Source: Rhizobiales bacterium PAR1 (GTDB taxonomy: Bacteria; Pseudomonadota; Alphaproteobacteria; Rhizobiales; Beijerinckiaceae). Taken from it: a stretch of DNA of 64,000 nt. The notes under the pieces are model-generated. The model did not search any database, was not told where the DNA came from, and saw only the letters and a program-made list of their open reading frames with translations. The position numbers and the translations under genes are program-made. How positions within the stretch are numbered: position 1 is the first letter of the stretch; each line of letters opens with the position of its first letter. This document shows positions 1 to 9,093 of the stretch, in pieces. The stretch is from NCBI GenBank assembly GCA_002256205.1, contig NKIW01000002.1, positions 434,001 to 498,000 on the forward strand, in the 5' to 3' direction.

Positions 1-464
1 GCGTGCTGCGCCCGTTCCTGCCCGAAGTGAACATGGTCAATGCGCCCATGACCGCCAAGGAAAAGGGCATCCAGGTCGATGAAGTGAAGCGCAACGCCGA
101 GGGCGATCACGAAAGCCGCATCTACATCGAGGTTGTGGCCGAGGATATGCCGCGCAACGCCGCCGGCACCGTCTATCAGGATGGCAAGCCGCGCATTACC
201 GAAATTCGCGGCATCCAGATGGATGCGGAATTCGCACCGCACATGCTCTACATCCGCAACGACGACAAGCCGGGCTTCATCGGCAGCTTCGGCTCGCTCC
301 TCGGCGAGAACAAGATCAACATCGCGACTTTCAACCTCGGCCGCAACATGCCGGGCGGCGATGCGATCTGCTTCGTTTCGGTCGATGAGGCGATCAGCGA
401 CACGGTGCTCGACGCGATCCACGCCATCCCGCACGTCAAGCGCGCGCGTCGCCTGAAGTTCTGA
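1..464 (+). CDS. serA: D-3-phosphoglycerate dehydrogenase, C-terminal part (cut by window edge)
   Basis: This is the 3' end of a long-form SerA, which oxidises 3-phosphoglycerate to 3-phosphohydroxypyruvate in the first step of serine synthesis. The frame runs in from before the window, so the NAD- and substrate-binding domains are missing. What remains is the last part of the intervening domain (LRPFLPEVNMVNAP), followed by a C-terminal ACT domain from about HMLYIRNDDKPGFIG to the end. In this family the ACT domain commonly mediates feedback by serine. The gene ends with a strong intrinsic terminator just downstream. The family call is firm; nothing can be said about the start or promoter. 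Confidence 0.93.
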   Translation, partial: VLRPFLPEVNMVNAPMTAKEKGIQVDEVKRNAEGDHESRIYIEVVAEDMPRNAAGTVYQDGKPRITEIRGIQMDAEFAPHMLYIRNDDKPGFIGSFGSLLGENKINIATFNLGRNMPGGDAICFVSVDEAISDTVLDAIHAIPHVKRARRLKF

Positions 465-485
465 TCCGGAACCACCGGAATGCAA

Positions 486-511
486 AAGGCGGGGGCGACC
501 CCGCCTTTTTT
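486..511 (+). terminator. Intrinsic terminator after serA
   Basis: A 9-bp perfect stem (486-494 with 499-507) closes a GCGA tetraloop and runs into a T tract (506-511). It lies 22 bases after the serA stop codon, the classic rho-independent arrangement. Confidence 0.9.
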
Positions 512-591
512 ATTGACGCGACCTTCCGCAATCGAAATGTTCACGGCAACTTTGCACACCGCATATCCATGCGAAAAAGGCGTCCCTGCCC

Positions 592-1512
592 GTGAACATG
601 CTCCCAGGCCAGTCGAGCCGCTTCACGGCGCTCGTTGGCAATCCTTACGTCCTCCTGGTTTTCACGACCCTGTTCTGGGGCGGAAACGTGCCGGCAAGCC
701 GCATGGCTGTAGGCGAGATTTCGCCGATGCTGGTGGTGCTGCTGCGCTGGCTGTTCGCCTTCCTGCTGCTTGGACTCTTCGCGCGTCGACAGATCATGGC
801 GGAATACCGCCTCGTCCTGCCGCATTGGCGGATGATCGTGCTCCTGAGCGCACTCGGCTACACCGGGTACAATGCGCTTTATTACAGCGCAGCGCATTAT
901 ACGCGCGGCGCCAACATCGCCATCATTCAGGGCTCAACCCCGATTGTTGTGCTGTTGCTCGGTTTCTTCATCTATCGCCAGAAACTCAACGCGATCCAGA
1001 TCGGCGGAGCGCTGGTGACAATCATCGGCGTCATGGTCAGCGCCTCGCATGGCGATTGGCAGGTGATCAGCCATCTCGCGTTCAACCGCGGCGACCTTTG
1101 GCTGCTGATCGCGAGTATTGCCTATGCCTTCTACACTCTGAAACTCCGTGAGCGTCCGCAATGCTCGGCTCTGGTGTTTTTCACCGCACTCGCAGCCGTT
1201 TCCTGCGTCACCGCCATTCCGCTGGTGATCTGGGAGGCATGGCAAGGCGCGCTGATCTGGCCGGGCACGAAAGGTTGGGTGCTGATCGCCTATATCTCCG
1301 TGCTGCCCTCGCTCCTGTGCCAGATCGCCTATATTCGCGCAGTCGGCATCGTCGGACCGGGGCGGGCGAGCATCTTCTACAATCTCGTGCCGGTTTTCGG
1401 CGCCACGCTCTCGACCCTCATTCTCGGAGAAGCCTTTTCGAGCTTCGATTTTCTGGCGCTCTGCCTCGTGATCGGCGGCATTCTGATCGCCGAATGGGGC
1501 AAGCCGAAATGA
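592..1512 (+). CDS. DMT superfamily (EamA) transporter
   Basis: An integral membrane protein of about 306 residues with the two-fold repeated five-helix architecture of EamA/DMT permeases. Helices start near FTTLFWGGNVPASR, and the second half contains YIRAVGIVGPGRASIFYNLVPVFGA, the family's typical second-repeat signature. Such proteins usually export metabolites or amino acids across the inner membrane; the substrate cannot be told from sequence. The start is uncertain: GTG at 592 and ATG at 598 are both possible, and neither has a clear ribosome binding site. The gene stands alone between the serA terminator and the amidotransferase gene. Confidence 0.85.
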   Translation: MNMLPGQSSRFTALVGNPYVLLVFTTLFWGGNVPASRMAVGEISPMLVVLLRWLFAFLLLGLFARRQIMAEYRLVLPHWRMIVLLSALGYTGYNALYYSAAHYTRGANIAIIQGSTPIVVLLLGFFIYRQKLNAIQIGGALVTIIGVMVSASHGDWQVISHLAFNRGDLWLLIASIAYAFYTLKLRERPQCSALVFFTALAAVSCVTAIPLVIWEAWQGALIWPGTKGWVLIAYISVLPSLLCQIAYIRAVGIVGPGRASIFYNLVPVFGATLSTLILGEAFSSFDFLALCLVIGGILIAEWGKPK

Positions 1513-1599
1513 ACCAGCCCGGCCCCAGACCGCAGTGAGTTGATTTTCACCGCAAATCACGCGATTTTCGAGTTCATTGGCCCGAATGACAGGAATTCC

Positions 1600-2460
1600 A
1601 TGTCGATCCGCTTCCTTATTCTCGAAGGCAACACGCGCGACGTGCGCAACACCTACAAGGCTTCGCAGGGCGTTACCCCGGCCGAAGGCTTCGGTAACAC
1701 CATGGTGCGTGTTGCAGGCACCGGCACCTACGACATCCTCAACGGCACCGATGCGGATGCAAGCCTGCCAAAGGGCATGACCTTCGCCGATTATGACGGC
1801 GTGATCATCACCGGCTCGGCGCTGCACATCTGGCATCAGGAGCCGGAAGCGATGCGGCAGGTGGAGATTGCCCGTGCGGTCTTCAAGGCGAGTGTGCCGT
1901 TCTACGGCTCGTGCTGGGGCCTTCAGGTCGCAACCGTTGCCGCGGGCGGCGTGGTGCATAAAAACCCGCGCGGACGCGAAATGGGCTTTGCGCGCCAGAT
2001 CACCCGGCTTCCCGCTGGGGAAGGCCACCCGCTGCTTGCCGGGCGGGCACCGGCTTTCGATGCCCCCTGTTCGCATCTCGATGAGGTCGCGACCCTGCCG
2101 CCGGATTCGACGCTGCTCGCCTCGAACGCGATGTCACGCGTGCAGGCGGCGGAAATCCGCCACGAGGGTGGCACCTTCTGGGGCGTGCAGTACCACCCGG
2201 AATATACCATGTCGGATATCGCCTTCCTGATCGACAAGCGCATGGGCGCGCTGATGAACGAGGGCTTCTTCGCCGATCCCGTGCAGAAGGATGCCTATGT
2301 GGCTGATCTCCACGCGATCGAGAAGGACCCGAGTCTCACGCATGTCGCCTGGCGCTATGGCCTGGGTCAGGACATCACCGACACCGCGACGCGGAACACC
2401 GAATTGCGGAATTTCATCGAGTATCGCGTCAAACCGCGCGCCGTTGCCCGCGCCGCCTGA
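1600..2460 (+). CDS. Class I glutamine amidotransferase (GMP synthase-like GATase)
   Basis: A stand-alone amidotransferase domain of 286 residues. The nucleophile cysteine sits in FYGSCWGLQ and the His/Glu pair in VQYHPEYT, so the catalytic triad is present. Proteins of this type hydrolyse glutamine and pass ammonia to a partner, or act on gamma-glutamyl compounds; no synthetase partner is adjacent, so the substrate is unknown. The ATG at 1600 (MSIRFLILEGN) is preferred because the fold begins there and ACAGGAA precedes it. Upstream in-frame codons exist but lack family resemblance. The C-terminal 60 residues after the triad form an extension that I do not recognise. Confidence 0.8.
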   Translation: MSIRFLILEGNTRDVRNTYKASQGVTPAEGFGNTMVRVAGTGTYDILNGTDADASLPKGMTFADYDGVIITGSALHIWHQEPEAMRQVEIARAVFKASVPFYGSCWGLQVATVAAGGVVHKNPRGREMGFARQITRLPAGEGHPLLAGRAPAFDAPCSHLDEVATLPPDSTLLASNAMSRVQAAEIRHEGGTFWGVQYHPEYTMSDIAFLIDKRMGALMNEGFFADPVQKDAYVADLHAIEKDPSLTHVAWRYGLGQDITDTATRNTELRNFIEYRVKPRAVARAA

Positions 2461-2577
2461 TTGGCGCCCAAATCCGGTCACACGTTCGCCCGAGGCAGCG
2501 GCATTCTCGGGCGCATCGGCCTCGTCGTGTTGTGATCGGCGGGCGGCCAGAACAGAAACACTCAAGGGAGGCCCCTG

Positions 2578-4287
2578 ATGCCGCATCTTACCCCCGCCAC
2601 GCCGCGTACCGTGACGAAAAGCCTGATTCGCGCCGGTCTTCTCGGCGTGACATCGGTTCTCGCGCTGGCGAGCGCGCATGCGGCTTCGCTGGACGCCGCC
2701 TCGCGGGTCGGCGAAGTGACGCTGTATCCGGATGCGGCCATCGTGAAGCGGCAGATCAAGCTCGATATTCCCGCCGGCGAGCACGAAATCCAGCTCTTTG
2801 ATCTCCCCGCGAGCCTTGATCCGGCTTCGCTCCGAGTGGACGGCAGCGCAAGCGAACGCGTGGTGATCGGCAATGTCGATTTCCGCACCCGCGCCATTAT
2901 TCCCGAGACCGACAAAACCGAGACCCAGCGCAAGGTCAAATCCCTGCGCGTCGAACGCGACCGGGTGACAGACAAGGTCGATGCGGCCGAAAACCGCAAG
3001 GCGATGATCCAGCGGCTCGCCCAGAGCAGCAGCGGGGAAGGCAAGGACGGCAAACTCGACCTCGACCAGTGGACCAAGGCGCTCGATCTCGTCGGCAAGA
3101 ACCTGCAGGCCGTGAATGACGAGTTGCGCGGCCTGCGTCTTGAGATCGAACGCATCGACGGCGAAATCGCCGCGCTAGAGCCACCAGCGGATCGGATTCG
3201 CCCGGTGAACCGCGATATCAAACGCGTCGCGACCATCGCGGTGGAAGCAACTGCTGCCACAAGCCTCACGCTGACAATTTCCTACCGCGTCAGCGGCGCA
3301 GGCTGGCGCCCGATCTATGATGCGCGTCTCGATACCCGCGGCACCGTGCCCAGCCTTGAACTCACGCGTCGCGCCATGATTCGCCAGAACACCGGCGAGG
3401 ACTGGAACGAGGCCAAGCTCACGCTCTCCACCTTGTCGGTCACACGCGGTACCGCCGCGCCGGAATTGATCGGTGAAAAAATCGGCTTCTATGAACGCCC
3501 AATGCCGCGCGTCGCCATGCCAATGGCCGCCCCTGCCCCGCAAGCCGCCGCCAACATGATGCGCGACGAGATGGAAGCTGCCTCCCGCCAGAAGGCAGCC
3601 TCACCGCCGGCCCGCGCCATTGAAGAGGCCGCAGCACAGGTCGATGCCGGTGCCTACCAGACTGAATTTCAGGTACCCGGAAAGGTCACCGTGCCCTCGG
3701 GCGGTACCGAGAAGAGCATTCGCCTCGGTGTCGAGAAGCCCGAACCGAAGGTTATCGTGCGCACCGCGCCGGTGCTCGACCCCACGGCCTACCTCGAAGC
3801 GAGTTTCGAGCAGGGCGGCGAGGCGCCAATCCTGCCTGGTGAAGTTCTCCTGAGCCGCGATGGCGCCTACATCGGGCGCGGCCGTCTGCCGCTGATCGCG
3901 CCGGGCGACAGCGCCAAACTCGGCTTCGGTTCGGACGATCGGATCAAGGTTGCCCGTGTGCCGGCGAGCCGCAAAACGCGCGACCCCGGCTTCCTCGGCT
4001 CGACCAAATCCGACAAGTTCGAGTTCCGCACCACGGTGAAGAACCTGCATGGCTTCCCGGTCTCGGTGGTAATCGAGGACCGCGTTCCGGTCAGCGAGGA
4101 TCAGTCGATCACGGTCGAGCGCATGGCGGAAATGAGCAAGCCCGACGCCGAAGCACCGGAGGACCGGCGCGGCGTTGTCGTCTGGACCCCGACACTGAAA
4201 CCGCAGGAGGAGAAGACCTATGTCACGGCCTATCGCCTGCGCTGGCCGGCAAACAAGGAGACCCGGCTGACGCCCTTGCCGCGTTAA
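2578..4287 (+). CDS. DUF4139 domain-containing exported protein
   Basis: A 569-residue protein with a probable signal peptide (hydrophobic LLGVTSVLALASAHAAS near residues 20-36). It then has an N-terminal beta domain, a coiled-coil stretch (about residues 110-200, rich in Lys, Glu and Arg) and a DUF4139 C-terminal domain. The domain signature is RQNTGEDWNEAKLTLSTLS, followed by the usual Pro/Ala-rich linker. Members are sometimes annotated as mucoidy inhibitor A-like; the function is not established and export to the periplasm is inferred. The ATG at 2578 follows a good Shine-Dalgarno (AAGGGAGG). The gene is probably monocistronic. Confidence 0.8.
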   Translation: MPHLTPATPRTVTKSLIRAGLLGVTSVLALASAHAASLDAASRVGEVTLYPDAAIVKRQIKLDIPAGEHEIQLFDLPASLDPASLRVDGSASERVVIGNVDFRTRAIIPETDKTETQRKVKSLRVERDRVTDKVDAAENRKAMIQRLAQSSSGEGKDGKLDLDQWTKALDLVGKNLQAVNDELRGLRLEIERIDGEIAALEPPADRIRPVNRDIKRVATIAVEATAATSLTLTISYRVSGAGWRPIYDARLDTRGTVPSLELTRRAMIRQNTGEDWNEAKLTLSTLSVTRGTAAPELIGEKIGFYERPMPRVAMPMAAPAPQAAANMMRDEMEAASRQKAASPPARAIEEAAAQVDAGAYQTEFQVPGKVTVPSGGTEKSIRLGVEKPEPKVIVRTAPVLDPTAYLEASFEQGGEAPILPGEVLLSRDGAYIGRGRLPLIAPGDSAKLGFGSDDRIKVARVPASRKTRDPGFLGSTKSDKFEFRTTVKNLHGFPVSVVIEDRVPVSEDQSITVERMAEMSKPDAEAPEDRRGVVVWTPTLKPQEEKTYVTAYRLRWPANKETRLTPLPR

Positions 4288-4356
4288 AGCGCGGGAAAAA
4301 CCTCTGCCCATCCTGCAAAAGCCCGTCTCTCTTGCAAAAACCAAGGGGTTAGCCAA

Positions 4357-4378
4357 AAAGCGGGTGTCTTCCCGCTTT
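4357..4378 (+). terminator. Possible weak terminator between DUF4139 gene and purA
   Basis: An 8-bp stem (4357-4364 with 4371-4378) has a six-base loop and ends in only three T residues. It could end the upstream transcript or act in the purA leader. The short T tract makes it uncertain. Confidence 0.35.
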
Positions 4379-4526
4379 ACCCTGCCCCCTCGTTTCGGTA
4401 TCCCGGTCCTTTAACGGATGGACGCGTGACGGCCCTCGCGGCTTTGCGCGCCCGATCACAACGGGGCAGGGCTCCCGGTTGGCCTTTACGGCCAGCAAGG
4501 GGTTTCGGGTCCAGCAAGAGGTTTCC

Positions 4527-5819
4527 ATGACCAACGTGGTCGTTGTCGGCGCCCAGTGGGGCGACGAAGGCAAAGGCAAGATTGTCGACTGGCTCTCCGA
4601 GCAGGCCGATATCGTGGTGCGCTATCAAGGCGGACATAACGCCGGGCATACGCTGGTCATCGACGGCGTGACCTACAAGCTCAGCCTCCTGCCCTCGGGC
4701 ATCGTGCGGGGCGGCAAGCTTTCCGTTATCGGCAACGGCGTCGTGGTCGACCCTTTCCACCTTATTGATGAAATTGACCGCCTCAGAACGCAGGGCGTCA
4801 CCATCACACCGCATGAACTGAAGCTTGCGGATAATGCGACACTCATCCTGCCACTCCACCGCGAACTCGATGCCTTCCGCGAAGGCTCGAACAGCGGCAC
4901 CAAGATCGGCACAACCAAGCGCGGCATCGGTCCGGCTTACGAGGATAAGGTCGGCCGCCGTGCGATCCGCGTGCGCGATCTTGCCGAGCCGGATGCCCTC
5001 GGCCCGAAGGTCGAACGCCTGCTCGCGCATCATAACGCGCTGCGTCGGGGCATGGGCCTCAACGAGGTCGACGCCGGCGCTCTGATCCAACTCCTGAAGG
5101 ATGTGGCGCCCAAGGTTCTGCCGTATATGGACCGCGTCTGGGATACGCTCGACCACGCCCGCCGCGATGGCAAGCGCATCCTCTTCGAAGGTGCGCAAGG
5201 CGCGCTGCTTGATGTCGATCACGGTACCTACCCCTATGTGACCTCGTCGAACACGGTTGCAGGGCAAGCCGCGACCGGCTCGGGCCTTGGCCCCGGCGCG
5301 ATCGGCTTTGTGCTGGGTATCGTCAAGGCCTATACGACGCGCGTCGGGGAAGGCCCATTCCCGTCAGAACTCTTCGACGAGATTGGTCGCCAGATCGGCG
5401 AGCGCGGCAAGGAGTTCGGCACCGTGACGGGTCGTGCCCGCCGCTGCGGCTGGTTTGATGCCGTGCTGGTGCGCCAGACCATCAAGACCTCGGGGATCGA
5501 TGGCATCGCGCTCACCAAACTCGATATTCTCGACGGTTTCTCGGAGATCAAGGTCTGCGTTGGCTACCGGCTCGATGGCCATGTCATCGATTATCTCCCG
5601 GCGAGCGAATCGGCACAGAAGCGCTTGGAACCGGTCTATGAATCGATCCCCGGCTGGGTGGATTCCACCGCAGGCGCGCGCTCCTGGGCCGATCTTCCGG
5701 CCGAGGCGATCAAATATGTCCGCCGCATCGAGGAACTGATCGGTGCACCGGTCTCGCTGCTCTCGACCAGCCCGGAGCGCGACGATACCATTCTCGTCAA
5801 GAACCCGTTCGAGGCCTGA
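4527..5819 (+). CDS. purA: Adenylosuccinate synthetase
   Basis: PurA makes adenylosuccinate from IMP, aspartate and GTP, the first committed step to AMP. The N-terminus shows the diagnostic [20 protein letters not shown] with the P-loop-like GDEGKGK. Further signatures are [21 protein letters not shown] and the GVTKLD-type base-binding motif (here [11 protein letters not shown]). Length is 430 residues, as expected. The ATG at 4527 is chosen because the family N-terminus starts there and AAGAGG precedes it. A non-coding leader of about 240 bases precedes the gene. The next gene follows after 8 bases and is probably co-transcribed. Confidence 0.97.
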   Translation: MTNVVVVGAQWGDEGKGKIVDWLSEQADIVVRYQGGHNAGHTLVIDGVTYKLSLLPSGIVRGGKLSVIGNGVVVDPFHLIDEIDRLRTQGVTITPHELKLADNATLILPLHRELDAFREGSNSGTKIGTTKRGIGPAYEDKVGRRAIRVRDLAEPDALGPKVERLLAHHNALRRGMGLNEVDAGALIQLLKDVAPKVLPYMDRVWDTLDHARRDGKRILFEGAQGALLDVDHGTYPYVTSSNTVAGQAATGSGLGPGAIGFVLGIVKAYTTRVGEGPFPSELFDEIGRQIGERGKEFGTVTGRARRCGWFDAVLVRQTIKTSGIDGIALTKLDILDGFSEIKVCVGYRLDGHVIDYLPASESAQKRLEPVYESIPGWVDSTAGARSWADLPAEAIKYVRRIEELIGAPVSLLSTSPERDDTILVKNPFEA

Positions 5820-5827
5820 CGCACCCC

Positions 5828-7390
5828 ATGGCGGATTACTACCCCCTCCTCAGCCGCGCCATTGCCGGGCTGGCCGGACAACCGGCCTCCGCCCGCCATG
5901 GCATCTACGAGCGCGCCCGCATGGCGCTCGAGCGGCAGCTGAGGGGTTTTGAACCGGCGCTGGAGGAAGACGCCGTTCAGCTTGAGCTGGCCTCGCTTGA
6001 AGCAACCATTGCGCGGATTGAGTCAGAACAAGCACCGGCAGCGCTTGAAACAGAAACGGTGCAGTCGGAACCTGCGACGGTCGAAACAACGCCCGCCGTA
6101 GAACAAGGTGCTGCCAAGGAATCCCCTTCCGAAGCGCCAAAAGCTGAAAGAGCAGTTGCGCCGCTTCCACCGGAAGAAGAAGCCGGTCTTCCGGCGATGT
6201 CGGCCGAGGAAAAGGCGGAGGCTTCAACGCAAGCGGCTCCTGCCGCAGCGCCGGACAAGCCCAACTCGGATATCGCGTCTCTCACCACATCCGAGCCTGT
6301 GCCGACGAACGAGAAGCCTGTGGAGGTTGTGGCCCCCACCCCACGTTCGCCTCTGATGGCAACGCGGCCAACGGTGAACGATCTTCCGCCGAAGGAAGAA
6401 ATGGGCCTGCCGCTGATGCCGCCGTCCCAACTTCCGGACCTGCCGGAGACCGCAGATCTTCCAAGCCCGCCAGAACCGGACGAGACACTTTTTGCACCTC
6501 TGCCGCCAGAGCCGGAAGCGGTGATCCAGCCGAGCCTCCGCCCGCGTATGCCCTCACGCCGCAGCGAGGACAAGACGCCTGGTGGCAAGCCGTTGGCGAT
6601 CTTTGCCAGCATTGCCGTTATCGCGATGATGGTCATGGGCGCCGTGGCGTTGGCCCGTCGTGGCACGCCCGAGCGCTCGGCGACGCCGCCCGTGATCGCA
6701 ACACCGGATGCAACGACGGACGCCTCGAAAACCGAGGGGCGCCTCTCCAGCGTCGAGAGTGCCAGCAAGCCGGCGGAGCCACGCGAAACACCCCCGGTGC
6801 CAAAGCCGGATGAAGCAAAGCCTGCCCAGACAACGCCGGCGGAGACCAAGCCATCCGCGCCTGTCGCCTCCGTGATGGCGACCAATCGCGCCTTCATGGT
6901 GCTGGAAGTGCAGGGCAGTTCTCCGAACCAGTTCGAAGGCAAGACGGTCTGGAGCTTTGCTCCGGATCCTTCCCTCAAGGGGCAGCGCTCCTTGCGCGCG
7001 GCGATCACCTTCCCGCAGGCGCAGATGAGCATCGACTTCTCGATCGCCCGCAACACCGATGCCGCGATCAGCGCCTCACATACCGTTATGGTGGTGTTTG
7101 AGACCCTGATCGAGAACGTCAAGGAAATGAGCGCTGTCGAATGGCGCGAGCGCGAAAATCAGGCGGGTTCGCTGCTTGCGGGCATCGTGGTGCCGATTCA
7201 GGAAAACGTCTTCATGATCGGCCTCGACAAGGGCGAGGCGGCGGTCGCCCGCAACATGGATCTGATGCGCAGCCAGAAGTGGATGGTCTTCGAGTTCCGC
7301 CTCGTCAACGGTCGACGCGGCGCGATTCTCATTGAGAAAGGCGCCACCGGCGAACAGGCCATCAGCGACGCGCTGGCGAACTGGAAATAA
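5828..7390 (+). CDS. Proline/glutamate-rich single-pass membrane protein of unknown function
   Basis: A 520-residue protein directly after purA. The first 70 residues form a helical domain (YPLLSRAIAGL, then ARHGIYERARMALERQL) that recurs in similarly placed rhizobial proteins, as far as I recall. Residues 75-250 are low-complexity and rich in Pro, Glu and Ala. They contain two copies of an LPP(E/K)EE-x-GLP motif (about residues 113 and 186). One transmembrane helix lies at about 256-276, followed by a second Pro/Thr-rich linker and a folded C-terminal domain of about 170 residues (about 350-520). I infer a cytoplasmic N-terminus and a periplasmic C-terminal domain. I do not recognise a catalytic motif. 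Confidence 0.65.
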   Translation: MADYYPLLSRAIAGLAGQPASARHGIYERARMALERQLRGFEPALEEDAVQLELASLEATIARIESEQAPAALETETVQSEPATVETTPAVEQGAAKESPSEAPKAERAVAPLPPEEEAGLPAMSAEEKAEASTQAAPAAAPDKPNSDIASLTTSEPVPTNEKPVEVVAPTPRSPLMATRPTVNDLPPKEEMGLPLMPPSQLPDLPETADLPSPPEPDETLFAPLPPEPEAVIQPSLRPRMPSRRSEDKTPGGKPLAIFASIAVIAMMVMGAVALARRGTPERSATPPVIATPDATTDASKTEGRLSSVESASKPAEPRETPPVPKPDEAKPAQTTPAETKPSAPVASVMATNRAFMVLEVQGSSPNQFEGKTVWSFAPDPSLKGQRSLRAAITFPQAQMSIDFSIARNTDAAISASHTVMVVFETLIENVKEMSAVEWRERENQAGSLLAGIVVPIQENVFMIGLDKGEAAVARNMDLMRSQKWMVFEFRLVNGRRGAILIEKGATGEQAISDALANWK

Positions 7391-7408
7391 TCGCCCGCAA
7401 GCAAGCCG

Positions 7409-7963
7409 TCACTTCTCGCTCAACCCCGTCGGTAACCCATCCAGACTGGTGGTATTCTTGAGCGCGCGATAGGCGACAAGGTCGTCATCCGTCTTGCTCT
7501 CCGCCCATTTGGTCAAAACCGGACGCTCCGCCACGAAATCCATGAGCGGAACCGCAAACCCGCAGGATGTCTGCACCAGATCAATCGTCTGGAGCACGAT
7601 CTGCCGGGCACCCCGCGGCTCGATGCCGTCGAAATGCGCGTTGAGAAGAGCATCATACTCGGCCTCGTCGCGATAGATCGACCGGGCGCTGCCATAGAGG
7701 CGCAGGATTTTCGGCGCGCCGTCAAAGGCACAGAACATCAGTGTCAGCCGGCCATCGGCAAGCAAATGAGCCGCAGTTTCGTTGCCAGAGCCGGTGCGAT
7801 CAAGATAGGCGACGCTGTTCGGTCCCAGCACGCGCAGACAATCGAGCCCCTTGGGCGACACATTCACCCGCGACGCCGCTGTCGCGGAAGCCACGAAGAA
7901 CAGCTTCTGCTGCAGGATGAAATCGCGCGTCGCGTCATCCATGTGGTCGAACTGCTTGCCCAT
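7409..7963 (-). CDS. Pyridoxamine 5'-phosphate oxidase-fold (flavin-binding split-barrel) protein
   Basis: A small split-barrel protein of about 184 residues. The FFVASATAASRVNVSPKGLDCLRVLGPNSVAYLD stretch and the later GSGNETAAHLLADGRLTLMFCAF are typical of PPOX-family proteins that bind FMN, F420 or haem. The specific substrate is unknown. The ATG at 7963 (MGKQFDHMDD) is chosen because AAGGCGAG precedes it. An in-frame ATG at 7984 sits inside the shared terminator and has no ribosome binding site. The gene is convergent with the upstream membrane protein gene, leaving only 18 bases between their stops. Confidence 0.75.
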   Translation of the reverse strand: MGKQFDHMDDATRDFILQQKLFFVASATAASRVNVSPKGLDCLRVLGPNSVAYLDRTGSGNETAAHLLADGRLTLMFCAFDGAPKILRLYGSARSIYRDEAEYDALLNAHFDGIEPRGARQIVLQTIDLVQTSCGFAVPLMDFVAERPVLTKWAESKTDDDLVAYRALKNTTSLDGLPTGLSEK

Positions 7964-7985
7964 CTCGCCTTGTGCTCCCGACATC

Positions 7986-8015
7986 AAAAAGGGCGCCCGC
8001 GAGCGCCCTTTTTTT
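7986..8015. terminator. Bidirectional-looking terminator between rpoH and the PPOX gene
   Basis: A GC-rich stem (7991-7996 with 8003-8008) is flanked by an A run on the left and a T run on the right. On the minus strand it forms a stem followed by T residues just after the rpoH stop, so it most likely terminates rpoH. Confidence 0.8.
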
Positions 8016-8036
8016 CTCAAACCTTGCAACGCCGTT

Positions 8037-8930
8037 TCAGGCTGCGGCTTCCATCTCGGCAAGGTTGCGTTTCACCGCCCCCTGCACCTTCTCGAAGGCA
8101 CGCGCCTCGATCTGGCGGACGCGCTCACGGCTGACACCGAACTCATCCGAAAGCTGCTCCAGCGTCAGCGGGTCTTCCATCAGGCGGCGTGCCTCGAAGA
8201 TCCGGCGTTCGCGTGCGTTCAGCACCGTGAGAGCCGCACCGAGTGCGGCGTGGCGGTTACCCGCCTCTTCCGACCGGACGAGAATCGCTTCCTGATTGTC
8301 ATTGTCATCGACGAGAAGATCCTGCCATTCAGCAGTGCCATCGTCGCGCATAGTGACATTGAGCGAGGAGTCCCCACCAAGACGGCGGTTCATCTCGATG
8401 ACTTCCTGCTCTTCGACACCGAGCTTGGTGGCGATGATTTTCACCTGATCGGGGCGGAGATCGCCCTCTTCCAGTGCAGAAATCTTGCTCTTGGCCTTGC
8501 GCAGGTTGAAGAACAGTTTCTTCTGGTTGGCGGTGGTACCCATTTTCACAAGGCTCCACGAGCGCAGGATATACTCCTGAATCGACGCCTTGATCCACCA
8601 GATCGCATAGGTCGCGAGCCGGAAGCCCTTGTCCGGATCGAAGCGCTTGACGGCCTGCATCAGGCCGATATTGCCTTCGGAAACGACATCGCCGACCGGC
8701 AGGCCATAGCCGCGATAGCCCATCGCAATCTTGGCAACGAGACGCAGATGCGAGGTCACCATGCGGTGCGCGGCGTTAGAATCCGCGTATTCCTGATAGC
8801 GCTTGGCCAGCATGAATTCTTCATCCGGCGCCAGAACAGGAAAGCGGCGGATTTCCGAAAGATAGCGGGAGAGCCCTCCCTCGCCCGTCATCACGGGCCC
8901 AGGCATCGCCTGGATTTTGGCAACAGACAT
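8037..8930 (-). CDS. rpoH: RNA polymerase sigma-32 factor (heat shock)
   Basis: RpoH directs RNA polymerase to heat-shock promoters. The 297-residue protein has region 2 (HLRLVAKIAMGYRGYGLPVGDVVSEGNIGLMQAV and FDPDKGFRLATYAIWWIKASIQEYIL) and region 4 (LEQLSDEFGVSRERVRQIEARAFEKV). It also has the family-specific RpoH box, seen here as NQKKLFFNLRKAKS. The ATG at 8930 is preceded by a near-perfect AAAGGAGGA. Upstream, on the minus strand, a TATATT hexamer (9003-9008) about 73 bases before the start could be a -10 element. The terminator at 7986-8015 ends the transcript. rluD lies upstream in the same direction. Confidence 0.97.
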   Translation of the reverse strand: MSVAKIQAMPGPVMTGEGGLSRYLSEIRRFPVLAPDEEFMLAKRYQEYADSNAAHRMVTSHLRLVAKIAMGYRGYGLPVGDVVSEGNIGLMQAVKRFDPDKGFRLATYAIWWIKASIQEYILRSWSLVKMGTTANQKKLFFNLRKAKSKISALEEGDLRPDQVKIIATKLGVEEQEVIEMNRRLGGDSSLNVTMRDDGTAEWQDLLVDDNDNQEAILVRSEEAGNRHAALGAALTVLNARERRIFEARRLMEDPLTLEQLSDEFGVSRERVRQIEARAFEKVQGAVKRNLAEMEAAA

Positions 8931-9093
8931 TCCATCCTCCTTTGAGCCCCCTTGAGCGGCAGGCTCATCGTCGCGGTACAAGACCCTTCGACGCTGATGG
9001 TGAATATACCACATCCAATCCGTGGCGAAATAGGGGCAACAATCACGCCTTCGCGAGAATCAGAAAATGGCGTGTTTCAGGAATGGACGAAAA

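Noticed and set aside
4288-4526. purA leader as a riboswitch
   Set aside because: Apart from one weak hairpin, no known riboswitch architecture was recognised, and purA is not a common riboswitch target in this class.
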